Part shown: one piece after another, positions 26,946 through 34,391 of the stretch | How the letters are laid out: every line of letters starts with the position of its first letter | Position numbering within the stretch: position 1 is the stretch's first letter | Origin: Microcoleus sp. FACHB-68 | GTDB lineage: Bacteria > Cyanobacteriota > Cyanobacteriia > Cyanobacteriales > Oscillatoriaceae | Length of the DNA stretch: 64,000 nt | Assembly (NCBI RefSeq): GCF_014695715.1 | Contig: NZ_JACJOT010000013.1 | Location: forward strand, 620,001 to 684,000 | Direction: 5' to 3' | Notes under the pieces: generated by a model | What the model was told of the DNA's origin: nothing | Databases searched by the model: none | What the model saw: only the letters and a program-made list of their open reading frames with translations | Position numbers and translations under genes: made by a program

Positions 26946-27875
26946 CTAGGGTGCGATCTGCCAAATTTTAATCGTCTTGTCAGCACTTGCACTGACCAGA
27001 ATTTGAGCATCCGGACTGACCGCTACAGAATTTACAGAACCCGAATGACCTGAAAAAATCTGCAGCCGTTTTCCAGTTGCCAGCTGGCGGACTTTAATAA
27101 TTCCGTCATAACCGCCACTAGCCAGCAGTTGCCCATTTGGGCTAATCACAACCGAATTAACTGAGTAAGAGTGCCCGGAAAGGGTGCGTACCAGTTTGCC
27201 GGTGTGCAAATTCCAAATCTTCAGGACTTGATCAACGCCGCCACTGACCAAAGTCTGGCCATCGGGGCTAATCGCGATCGAATAAATCCCGCCGGTGTGA
27301 CCGGCAAGCGTATTAATCTGTTCTTCAGTGTTCAGATGCCAGAGTCGAATCGTGTTATCTGCCCCATCACTGGCGAGGGTTTGGCCATCTGGGCTGAAGG
27401 CAAAGGACTTTACAGAGCCGGCATGGCCGGTTAGAGTGCCAATCAAATCGCCGGTGTCTAGCTGCCACAACTTGATCGTCTGGCTGTAGCTGCTGCTATG
27501 ACTTGCCACAATTTGACCGTCGGGACTGATAGCCACCGGCATCCAGCCAGAATCTAAGCGAGAGTAACCGGCAATTAGGGTGCGAATTAATTCAGCAGCC
27601 GGCAGTTTCCACAACTTAATCGTGCCATCGCCCCCCCCACTCACCAACGTTTGTCCGTTAGGGCTAATTGCCAGTGACTTTACCCCGTAGGTGTGTCCGG
27701 TGAGGGTGCGAAGCAGTTCGCCGGTGTGTAGCTGCCACAGCTTGATCGTGCCGTCTTCCCCCCCACTGATCAAGGTTTGCCCATCCGGGCTGATCAGGAC
27801 GGACTTAACCCCATCAGAATGACCTGTAAGGGTGTGCGTACACATACTCTGGTTGTCTTGCTGCAAATCGATCAT
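26946..27875 (-). CDS. WD40 repeat protein
   Basis: A 309-residue protein made of seven WD40 repeats of the TLTGHSxxVxSVAISPDGQTLASGxxDxTIKLW type, that is, one complete propeller with no kinase or other domain. Its repeats match those of the two kinases downstream, so it looks like a kinase paralogue that lost, or never had, the catalytic half. It may act as a scaffold that competes for the same partners. No signal peptide. Confidence 0.92.
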   Translation of the reverse strand: MIDLQQDNQSMCTHTLTGHSDGVKSVLISPDGQTLISGGEDGTIKLWQLHTGELLRTLTGHTYGVKSLAISPNGQTLVSGGGDGTIKLWKLPAAELIRTLIAGYSRLDSGWMPVAISPDGQIVASHSSSYSQTIKLWQLDTGDLIGTLTGHAGSVKSFAFSPDGQTLASDGADNTIRLWHLNTEEQINTLAGHTGGIYSIAISPDGQTLVSGGVDQVLKIWNLHTGKLVRTLSGHSYSVNSVVISPNGQLLASGGYDGIIKVRQLATGKRLQIFSGHSGSVNSVAVSPDAQILVSASADKTIKIWQIAP

Positions 27876-27989
27876 CGGAAATGTTGTTACCCAATGAATA
27901 GCGGTGTTTGGTTTGGTGAGGCAGCATGGAAGTTTAGATTTACCGGCAGCACCCCGGAATTTATCTGGTCGAGCGCGAGCTTAAGCTTT

Positions 27990-28286
27990 CTATTTTAATG
28001 ACTGCCGGCTGTCAAGTATAGCTTGCCGAAAGCCTAGCACAACCAAGATATTTGACAGGGTTAAGAACACTTCCGCACTGCCATGCAACCAATCTATATT
28101 CGCTAAAGACTCGTGATAAACAACTTTGGCATAAATGCCGGCGGGAATGGTAACGGCAACAAAAACCAAAGTCATGTAAAACCCGATCAGCGCCAGCCGG
28201 GGCATTTGCCCTGAACGGGTGACAAACCACAAGAATCCCAGGTAAGGAAACAAGGACACAGCAAACAAAGTTTCTTTAGAAATCAT
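27990..28286 (-). CDS. DUF3593 family membrane protein
   Basis: A 98-residue protein with three hydrophobic segments (LFAVSLFPYLGFLWFV, the TLVFVAVTIPAGIYA region, and ILVVLGFRQA). It fits the cyanobacterial and plastid DUF3593 family, whose function is unknown. Its start overlaps the stop of the DUF2499 gene by four bases, so the two are co-translated and probably form a complex. Confidence 0.85.
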   Translation of the reverse strand: MISKETLFAVSLFPYLGFLWFVTRSGQMPRLALIGFYMTLVFVAVTIPAGIYAKVVYHESLANIDWLHGSAEVFLTLSNILVVLGFRQAILDSRQSLK

Positions 28287-28651
28287 CCCTCGAATTCCTT
28301 TGGTGTGGTAGAAGGGCGAGAACCCTTTTCTTGTTCAAGTTGCTGTTGATTGCCGGCAGCGTCTCCTGTACGCCAAATTAACCAGCCGGCGATGCAGAGG
28401 GTGCAGTTATTCACCACTGTCATCGCTGCTTGTAGGGTGACAAGCCATTCTAAGGATTCTGGGTTGTCAAAAAAGTGCCAAGTACAGGCGCACATGGCGC
28501 TAATTAATGCCGGCAGCATCGCTAAAGACAGCGCCCACCAAGCCCGGTTGCCGGTAACTTCGCCATACGTCCAAATTAGCCAAATGGCTGCAATCCACTC
28601 AATGACGCTGGAAACGTGAATAATCCAAGTGGGAATCGAAAGCGCGTGCAT
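28283..28651 (-). CDS. DUF2499 family membrane protein
   Basis: About 122 residues from ATG 28651, with three or four membrane segments (HVSSVIEWIAAIWLIW, AWWALSLAMLPALISAM, and the NNCTLCIAGWLIW region). It fits DUF2499, a family confined to oxygenic phototrophs and regularly paired with DUF3593, as here. The function is unknown; the distribution suggests a thylakoid or photosynthetic role, which is inference. A GTG at 28666 is an alternative start. It is divergent from csaB. Confidence 0.85.
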   Translation of the reverse strand: MHALSIPTWIIHVSSVIEWIAAIWLIWTYGEVTGNRAWWALSLAMLPALISAMCACTWHFFDNPESLEWLVTLQAAMTVVNNCTLCIAGWLIWRTGDAAGNQQQLEQEKGSRPSTTPKEFEG

Positions 28652-28781
28652 AAAAATAACGGACACAGAAGATGTTGTTTATGCTACCCCGATTGATTGT
28701 TGCGCGAAGCGTTGTCTTTTGAAGTTTGCTGGCAACGGCTGCCCTAAACTGAACAAGGGGCGAACACAGCTAGGAAGTGAA

Positions 28782-29834
28782 ATGGGGCAGATTCGAGCAG
28801 TATGTAGCGGATATTATGGCAAAGGCAACGGCGGTGACGAAGCGCTGTTGGCGTCGCTGTTGCAAATGTTACCGGCTGATGTGACGCCGGTTGTTCTTTC
28901 TGGCAACCCGGCGCAAACCCGTGAACGCTATGGGGTGGCAGCCGTGGATCGGATGAACGCCCGGTTGGTATTTGCCGCCTTGCGCCAGTCTGATGTATTT
29001 ATTTGGGGCGGCGGCAGTTTAATTCAAGATGTGACTAGCGCCCTCAGCCCGGTTTATTATGCCGGCTTGATGGGATTAGCGCAGCGCTTGGGTTTGAAAA
29101 CGATTGCTTGGGCGCAAGGCGTTGGCCCCTTGAAGCGCCCCTTAACTCGCCAAATGGCAAAACGAGCCTTCGCCGGCTGCAACGTCGTCAGCGTCCGAGA
29201 TCGCGCCTCTGCCGGCCTGCTGTTAGACTGGGATATTCCTTGCTGTATGGCACCCGATCCCGTCTGGGCGCTAGATTCATCGCCTGTGCCTGGTTTATGG
29301 GATTTGCCGGCCCCTAGAGTGGCTGTAACACTGCGATCGCATCCTCAACTCACCCCCGCACGATTGCAAATTCTCACTCGCGCCCTGATTGACTTCCAGA
29401 AAGCCACCCAAACTTGTATTCTCCTAATCCCATTTCAGGCTTCTCAAGATTTGGCAATCGCTGAATTCATTCAGCCGCAATTAGCCGGTTCTTCTCATAT
29501 TCTCAGGCTGGAAGACCCCAAACAATTAAAAGGCGTGTTTCGGGGAGTAGAAATGGCAATCGGAATGCGCCTTCACAGCTTAATTATGGCGGCGGCGGAA
29601 GAGTGCCGGTGTTTTGCCCTTAGTTATGATCCCAAAGTGACTCAACTCATGGCAGAACTCGAAATGCCGGGATGGGAATTATCCCAAATCCCTGAAGACG
29701 CCACACTCATTAGCAAGCGTTGGATAGAAGAATATGCCAATGGCGATCCCCTTTCCCAAGGGCAGATTCAATCTTTGGTTGATCGGGCATTGATTCATCA
29801 AGAGGTTTTAAGAGATGCGTTTCAGCATTTCTAG
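28782..29834 (+). CDS. csaB: Polysaccharide pyruvyl transferase
   Basis: A 350-residue CsaB-type enzyme that adds ketal pyruvate to cell-wall polysaccharide, giving the ligand for SLH-domain proteins. Visible segments: GYYGKGNGGDEALLASLL near the N-terminus, WGGGSLIQD, AQGVGPL, and the C-terminal MRLHSLIMAA conserved in the family. ATG 28782 has AGGAAG upstream; the frame continues 51 codons further upstream without similarity, so I exclude that part. Likely cytosolic, acting on lipid-linked precursor. Confidence 0.93.
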   Translation: MGQIRAVCSGYYGKGNGGDEALLASLLQMLPADVTPVVLSGNPAQTRERYGVAAVDRMNARLVFAALRQSDVFIWGGGSLIQDVTSALSPVYYAGLMGLAQRLGLKTIAWAQGVGPLKRPLTRQMAKRAFAGCNVVSVRDRASAGLLLDWDIPCCMAPDPVWALDSSPVPGLWDLPAPRVAVTLRSHPQLTPARLQILTRALIDFQKATQTCILLIPFQASQDLAIAEFIQPQLAGSSHILRLEDPKQLKGVFRGVEMAIGMRLHSLIMAAAEECRCFALSYDPKVTQLMAELEMPGWELSQIPEDATLISKRWIEEYANGDPLSQGQIQSLVDRALIHQEVLRDAFQHF

Positions 29835-29929
29835 ACAACTGATAGGGGAAGTTAATCAATTTTTTAGAATATTGCCGGCATTTAAAGTTTTCCTGCGTTC
29901 TTCTATCAATAGAAGGATATTTATTTTTA

Positions 29930-29948
29930 CAGGAAATTAGATTTCCTG
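29930..29948. repeat. Small 8-bp stem hairpin
   Basis: CAGGAAAT / ATTTCCTG around a TAG loop between csaB and grxC. No T-tract, so a weak transcript-end or processing signal at best. Confidence 0.4.
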
Positions 29949-30002
29949 ACGAGGAATGATCTAGGCTATAGACAGTTCACTTACAATTTACCCGGTTTAA
30001 AA

Positions 30003-30320
30003 ATGCTAGATTTTCTTAACCCTGTTCTTGGCCGGCATCCAGAACGCATCAAAGCCAATGTGGAAATCTACACTTGGCAAACTTGCCCCTATTGCATCCG
30101 CGCAAAACTATTACTTTGGTGGAAAGGTGTTAATTACACTGAATACAAAATTGATGGCGATGGCGCAGCCAGAGTTAAAATGGCTGAACGGGCGGATGGA
30201 CGCCGCAGTGTGCCGCAGATTTTCATCAACAACCAACACATTGGTGGGTGTGATGATCTTTATCAGTTAGATAGTCAGGGACAGTTAGAACCCCTGCTAA
30301 CTCAGCAACCGGCTGTTTAG
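30003..30320 (+). CDS. grxC: Glutaredoxin 3
   Basis: A 105-residue dithiol glutaredoxin that reduces disulfides and glutathionylated proteins with glutathione. Active site CPYC near residue 30, the cis-proline segment VPQIFIN and the GG motif IGGCDDL are all present. The N-terminal extension of about 17 residues before the first beta strand is slightly longer than usual. It is followed 45 bases later by tadA on the same strand, so the two may be co-transcribed. Confidence 0.95.
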   Translation: MLDFLNPVLGRHPERIKANVEIYTWQTCPYCIRAKLLLWWKGVNYTEYKIDGDGAARVKMAERADGRRSVPQIFINNQHIGGCDDLYQLDSQGQLEPLLTQQPAV

Positions 30321-30365
30321 ATAATCACCGGCATTGTTTGTGCAGCCCCAGAATTCAAATCTGAG

Positions 30366-30854
30366 ATGCTAATTGATGATCCAACCTATCAGATTCACCG
30401 GCACTGGATGAGTCGCGCCTTAGAACTTGCACAAGCTGCCGGAGATGCCGGCGAGGTGCCGGTGGGGGCGTTAATTGTGGACAATGCCGGCACATTAATT
30501 GCAGAAGCGCAGAACCGTAAAGAGCGAGATAAAGATCCCACTGCTCATGCTGAAATTCTTGCCTTACGGGCTGCCGGCCAATTTTTGCAAACTTGGCATC
30601 TTAATGATTGCACGCTTTATGTCACCCTAGAACCGTGCCCCATGTGTGCCGGCGCGATTGTTCATGCAAGGTTAAATCTGCTCGTTTATGGGGCAGATGA
30701 TGCCAAAACCGGCGCGATTCGCACAGTGGCAAATATACCAGACAGTGCGAGTTCTAATCATCGCTTGCCGGTGCTTGCCGGCATTTTAGAATCTGCTTGC
30801 CGGCAGCAATTGCAATCTTGGTTTGCCCAGCGCCGGCAACAAGCAAAAGGGTAA
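30366..30854 (+). CDS. tadA: tRNA adenosine(34) deaminase
   Basis: A 162-residue zinc deaminase converting A34 to inosine in tRNA-Arg(ACG). Motifs: HAEILAL with the zinc-binding His and catalytic Glu, and PCPMCAGAI with the two zinc-binding cysteines. The gene contains twelve CCGG words in 489 bases, an extreme example of a motif bias seen throughout the window. Length and motif spacing fit TadA rather than cytidine deaminase. Confidence 0.95.
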   Translation: MLIDDPTYQIHRHWMSRALELAQAAGDAGEVPVGALIVDNAGTLIAEAQNRKERDKDPTAHAEILALRAAGQFLQTWHLNDCTLYVTLEPCPMCAGAIVHARLNLLVYGADDAKTGAIRTVANIPDSASSNHRLPVLAGILESACRQQLQSWFAQRRQQAKG

Positions 30855-31081
30855 AGGGAAACCAAAGAGGGAGAGAGCAACTCTCAGATCAATTCTGCTC
30901 ATCAATCTGTTGAACCGATTAAGGCAAAATTCGTAAAAAAGTATCAAACTTTAGATTTGCAAAAATCAATATAAAAGCATCATTCTAAAGAGAGAGGGCT
31001 AGATTCAGAATCGAGTTAGATATGATCAAGATTGGCGTTCACCGGCACACTTAAAAGCACTTTATTTTTTAGCGGCCTGCG

Positions 31082-31225
31082 ATGTACTTAATTATCGTAG
31101 GAGCCGGCCCGGAAGGCTCTCGCTTAGTCGAATTAGCGCTTAAAGATGGTCATCGGGTATCAATCATTGAGAAAGATGAGAAACGCGCTCAAGCAGTACC
31201 GAACCTGAAGCCAACCGTTTGGTAG
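31082..31225 (+). pseudogene. TrkA N-terminal fragment
   Basis: A 47-codon frame reading MYLIIVGAGPEGSRL...VSIIEKDEKRAQAV, the first beta-alpha-beta of a TrkA/KtrA-type NAD-binding Rossmann domain with its GxGxxG-like glycine cluster (GAGPEG). It breaks off after about 40 residues, where full TrkA has about 220 or more, and runs into a different frame of a TrkH remnant. It is a remnant of a potassium-channel regulatory subunit. Confidence 0.8.
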
Positions 31226-31515
31226 AAGGGGCGGCTATTTTGGCAGTGCTTTGGGTGGGGCTTTTGGCTGCCGGTGTTCTGATTTTGCTGCATATCGTAC
31301 AGCCTCAGTACGCATTAAGCGATGTCATTTTTGAAGCGGCTTCTGCGTTGGGAAGTGTGGGTTTATCCACAGGAATTTCCCATCCCGATTTGCATTGGCT
31401 AGGCAAGCTTATCTTAATTTTATTTATGTGGATGGGCCGGCTGGAAATTATTCCTGTTCTGATTTTGTTTTCCTGTTTGCTGGGTTCGTTTAATAAATTG
31501 ATGGGCCGGTTGTGA
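31194..31515 (+). pseudogene. TrkH/KtrB potassium transporter C-terminal fragment
   Basis: A frame open from about 31194 reads STEPEANRLVEG and then about 95 residues of the last repeat of a TrkH/KtrB transporter: a membrane helix (AILAVLWVGLLAAGVLILL), the fourth pore loop with its filter glycine SVGLSTGIS, and the final helix near WLGKLILILFMWMGRLE. No ATG precedes it; a TTG at 31219 is the only start. The three preceding repeats are missing. The TrkA fragment joins it out of frame near 31195-31200, pointing to an internal deletion of a former trkA-trkH locus. Confidence 0.8.
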
Positions 31516-31585
31516 GGGAGAGAGGTTAAAAGTGTGGTTTTTTTTAACGTTTTTCAACGTCTCCCCGTTCGCGGCATCAATAATT

Positions 31586-32512
31586 TTACAACTCTCTAGG
31601 TTTCCTCTGTTGAAATGCTTCAATTAATTGGTGAGCTGAATAAGATATTGAAAGCTTATTATAAAGCCGATGTTTCTGGCTGAATGTAGAAAAGAAAATA
31701 TTGTCAATTCCAGAATTTGGTTTTTCTTGATTGCCTAAAACTAAAAATCCAGTATCCTTTAACCCAAAATGAAGGCGATATAAAACTCGATTTTGTCCCC
31801 TGATGTTAAAATATATCAACGTATTGCGACACACCAATAAGTCCACTTTAGAAATAGGAGCATCGTCAAGCAGGCTCCTCTGGGCGAAGATGATTGGCTG
31901 CCGTAATTCCTTGCGAAAGATATAGTTTTGATCGATTTTTTCAAAGTATCGTTCTCGGAAAGCCGGGGGAACTCCCATAATTTTATTTTTACAGTATCTG
32001 CCCTGACGAGCAAGCTCGATCGCTTCTGGATCGATATCCGTTCCATAAATCCGAACTTGCTGGTTAAATTGTTCGACTCCCAAGGCTTCAATTAGTAAAA
32101 TTGCTAGGGTATAAACTTCTTCTCCAGATGCACACCCAGCACTCCAAACCTTAATTAAATCATCAGATTTTTTATTATCAAGAATCTGCGGAATAACTTG
32201 GGTAGCAATATAATCCCAAGTCTCTGCATCTCTGAAAAAATGCGTGTAATTAACGGGTAAGAACTCAAACAGAGCTTTTGGCTCTTCTGGATACGCTTTT
32301 ATGTATTCGATATAATCCTTATAGCTTGATATCCCAACAAATTTCATTCGCTGCCCGACTCGTCGCATCAAGCTATGGCGTTTGTAATCCGTGAAGTTAA
32401 CCCCGTAGTTTTTCCAAAGGTAGCTCAGAAAAGCTTCAAAAGACTCTCTTTCTTCAACAGATATAAAATCGTGATTTTTTGTTGAATTTTCAACAGCATT
32501 ATTTGAAAGCAT
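31586..32512 (-). CDS. cheR: CheR-type protein-glutamate methyltransferase
   Basis: A 308-residue CheR: N-terminal helical domain with the family segment GVNFTDYKRHSLMRRVGQRM, then a SAM-binding domain with VWSAGCASGEEVYTLA and LLVCRNTLIYFN. It would methylate receptor glutamates using S-adenosylmethionine. No chemoreceptor, CheB or CheA gene lies within this window, so its partner is elsewhere. I start at ATG 32512; the TTG at 32542 adds ten residues with no ribosome binding site. The candidate NtcA-type small RNA lies upstream on the same strand but ends at a terminator before this gene. Confidence 0.92.
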   Translation of the reverse strand: MLSNNAVENSTKNHDFISVEERESFEAFLSYLWKNYGVNFTDYKRHSLMRRVGQRMKFVGISSYKDYIEYIKAYPEEPKALFEFLPVNYTHFFRDAETWDYIATQVIPQILDNKKSDDLIKVWSAGCASGEEVYTLAILLIEALGVEQFNQQVRIYGTDIDPEAIELARQGRYCKNKIMGVPPAFRERYFEKIDQNYIFRKELRQPIIFAQRSLLDDAPISKVDLLVCRNTLIYFNIRGQNRVLYRLHFGLKDTGFLVLGNQEKPNSGIDNIFFSTFSQKHRLYNKLSISYSAHQLIEAFQQRKPREL

Positions 32513-32651
32513 GGTGATGAATTGCAACCAATGAATGTTCAAAAAATAAATTTTATGTAGCCAAACTAATCATTCAATCAACTAGACAAGATGTGCTGGC
32601 AAAATACTCTAATAAATATTTTTTTATTCTCTAGATGAGGTTTATTAAAAT

Positions 32652-32862
32652 TAAAAAAAAGTTTCGGATTTTTTAGAAAAAATCCGAAACTAAAAATAAT
32701 TATTTAACATTTGACCACAAATGTATGAAAAGTTGAAACTTATGCTTTTATAAACGGGTAAGATCTCCTTGATATCGTGCAGCAAACTAAATATTGAAAA
32801 ATTGTAGGGTTGAGTAATTGTACCGACCGCGAACAATAGCTCTAAAACCTGATTGTTAATCT
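32652..32862 (-). ncRNA. Candidate NtcA-type small RNA
   Basis: A promoter with GTA-N8-TAC, N23 and TATTCT (32869-32911) predicts a start near 32862 reading leftward, and a 14-bp perfect hairpin with eight T residues ends the transcript near 32653. The roughly 210-base interval contains no ATG-started reading frame of meaningful length. A TTG-started frame of about 48 codons crosses it, so a small protein cannot be excluded. Not similar to any RNA I recognise. Confidence 0.45.
32653..32690 (-). terminator. Strong rho-independent terminator
   Basis: Perfect 14-bp stem, arms 32661-32674 and 32677-32690, followed on the minus strand by eight T residues (32660-32653). It lies 140 bases upstream of cheR and would stop transcripts entering from the right. 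Confidence 0.88.
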
Positions 32863-32868
32863 TCCTTA

Positions 32869-32911
32869 AGAATAATTTTAACCGGCCTCAAGTTTCTGTA
32901 CGGTTCCGTAC
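32869..32911 (-). promoter_or_regulatory. NtcA-type promoter (GTA-N8-TAC, N23, TATTCT)
   Basis: The 14-base palindrome GTACGGTTCCGTAC at 32898-32911 fits GTA-N8-TAC; 23 bases to the left lies TATTCT (32874-32869) on the minus strand. Spacing equals that of the glnA promoter in this window. The palindrome differs by one base (on the matching strand) from the box at 35863. Confidence 0.75.
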
Positions 32912-32975
32912 TTAAAATGTATTGATTTCTCAGCACCGGCAGCTCGCTGAAAGCAGGACATTAAATCGTGAAAAG

Positions 32976-33389
32976 TTAGCGAGCGCAACAGAGCCGGCAC
33001 AGAAGATTCATTAACTGCTGCCCATCTTCCAGGTAAGTCACATACTCACGTTCGCCAATCTGAATATCTTGGCCTTCCAGATCCGTCCCGTAGTGCTCAG
33101 CGATAATCACAATCGGCGTATCTTTAGGAATATCCGTGCTTTGACAGATATACAGACCTAAATTTACGCACTCCTCAATCGACAGATCCATCTGATTGAT
33201 CAAAAGTAGGTCAGGAGGTTCGCTTCTGCCACGAATACGGTCGATCGCGTCTTGTGCATCTAGCACCACAATCGTACGGTAGCCTTTGCTGATGAGATTA
33301 TGCTTTAGCAGTGGGCGTGTCTCGTCATCCGGCTCAAGCACCAGAATGGTTGGCGGTGCACTTCGTTCCTCTTTCATGAGGTTAGACAT
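32976..33389 (-). CDS. Degenerate receiver-domain protein (pseudo-receiver)
   Basis: A 137-residue CheY-like fold starting TILVLEPDDETRPLL. The expected phospho-acceptor Asp appears as Asn in LLLINQMDLS and the usual KP motif is missing (EYVTYLEDG), so ordinary phosphorylation is unlikely. It starts two bases after the stop of the Crp-type gene and is surely co-transcribed with it, so it may act as a partner or ligand sensor for that regulator. The C-terminus ends with cysteines (LLCRLCCAR), an unusual feature. Confidence 0.75.
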   Translation of the reverse strand: MSNLMKEERSAPPTILVLEPDDETRPLLKHNLISKGYRTIVVLDAQDAIDRIRGRSEPPDLLLINQMDLSIEECVNLGLYICQSTDIPKDTPIVIIAEHYGTDLEGQDIQIGEREYVTYLEDGQQLMNLLCRLCCAR

Positions 33390-33391
33390 TT

Positions 33392-34090
33392 TTATTTTAG
33401 TCCTAGCAAGCGATCATATTCGTCCTTGACTGTCTCGAAACACTCACAGCAGGCTGCTTCTAGTCCCTGTTGGTCGATAATCTGGACGCGCCCCCGGCTG
33501 TAGTCGATCAGACGCTTTTCTTGGAACTTTTGGGCGGCTTGGGTGACACCGGCACGGCGCACGCCCAGCATATGCCCAAGGAACTCCTGCGTCAGCAACA
33601 GCTTGTCCGATTCCATTCGGGTTTGGGATTCTAGCAGCCAACGTCCAAAGCGTTGTTCCAAAAGGTGAAGTCGGTTGCAGGCGGTTGTTTGCGATATCTG
33701 CGCGATTAGCGCTTGGGTATAACGCAGCATTAAATCCCGCACTTCCTTATTGTGATCAAACTCATCCAGCAGCACTGCCGCATCCATCTTCATCGCGCTG
33801 CCAGCAATCTGTACGATATATTCCGTCTGCGTGGTTTCCCTGCCCCCCATAAAGGCGTTGACACCCAGCATTTCTCGATTGCCAATTACACCCGTCTCAG
33901 CGGTAGAACCGTCTTTCATGGTGATGGTGATGGAAATCAGGCAATCAAGGGGAAAATAGACATCGCGGATAATCTCGCCTGGAAGGTGGAGAATTTTGCC
34001 TCGCTCTAGGGAGACTAGCTTTAAATGGGGAGCGAATTTCTCGGATACTTCACGAGGCAAGGCAGTAAGCAGCCGGTTGTGATGACTCAT
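33392..34090 (-). CDS. Crp/Fnr-family transcriptional regulator
   Basis: A 232-residue regulator: N-terminal cyclic-nucleotide-binding-type barrel (about 15-130, with YFPLDCLISI and GVIGNREMLGVNAFMGG), a long dimer helix, and a C-terminal winged helix with LLTQEFLGHMLGVRRAGVTQ. The helix VRRAGVTQAAQKF does not match NtcA. The effector is unknown; the cAMP-binding RxS signature is not seen, and ligand type cannot be deduced. Two Cys pairs near the C-terminus (AACCECFE) could bind metal. Operon with the degenerate receiver downstream. Confidence 0.9.
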   Translation of the reverse strand: MSHHNRLLTALPREVSEKFAPHLKLVSLERGKILHLPGEIIRDVYFPLDCLISITITMKDGSTAETGVIGNREMLGVNAFMGGRETTQTEYIVQIAGSAMKMDAAVLLDEFDHNKEVRDLMLRYTQALIAQISQTTACNRLHLLEQRFGRWLLESQTRMESDKLLLTQEFLGHMLGVRRAGVTQAAQKFQEKRLIDYSRGRVQIIDQQGLEAACCECFETVKDEYDRLLGLK

Positions 34091-34391
34091 AAGGATATTT
34101 TTAAACGGCTAGATGAAAACATCCTTTTAGAGCCTTTCTAAAAAAGAAGCAACATCTCGCAGACAAATACAGCGTTTTTCCTGCCGGTGGAATCCCGGCA
34201 TTGTTGTAGGGGCGGATTGAGTAATTATCTCAGCTTCCCAAGGAATAAACTATCTATCAAAGGGTGCCTCTACAAATGCTGTGCGGCAGTTTGCAAACCA
34301 ATATGGGAGATTGATTCGCCCGCCTTTCACGATTGCAAAAAGGGCGAATAGAAGATTTGCAAAAATTAGAGGCTCCCATTTCTTCGCGGTT
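34091..34391. other. Intergenic between two Crp-family genes
   Basis: About 300 bases between the stop of the PAS/Crp gene and the start of the Crp/Fnr gene, both reading leftward. It should contain the Crp/Fnr promoter; no GTA-N8-TAC box is evident to me here. Confidence 0.4.
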
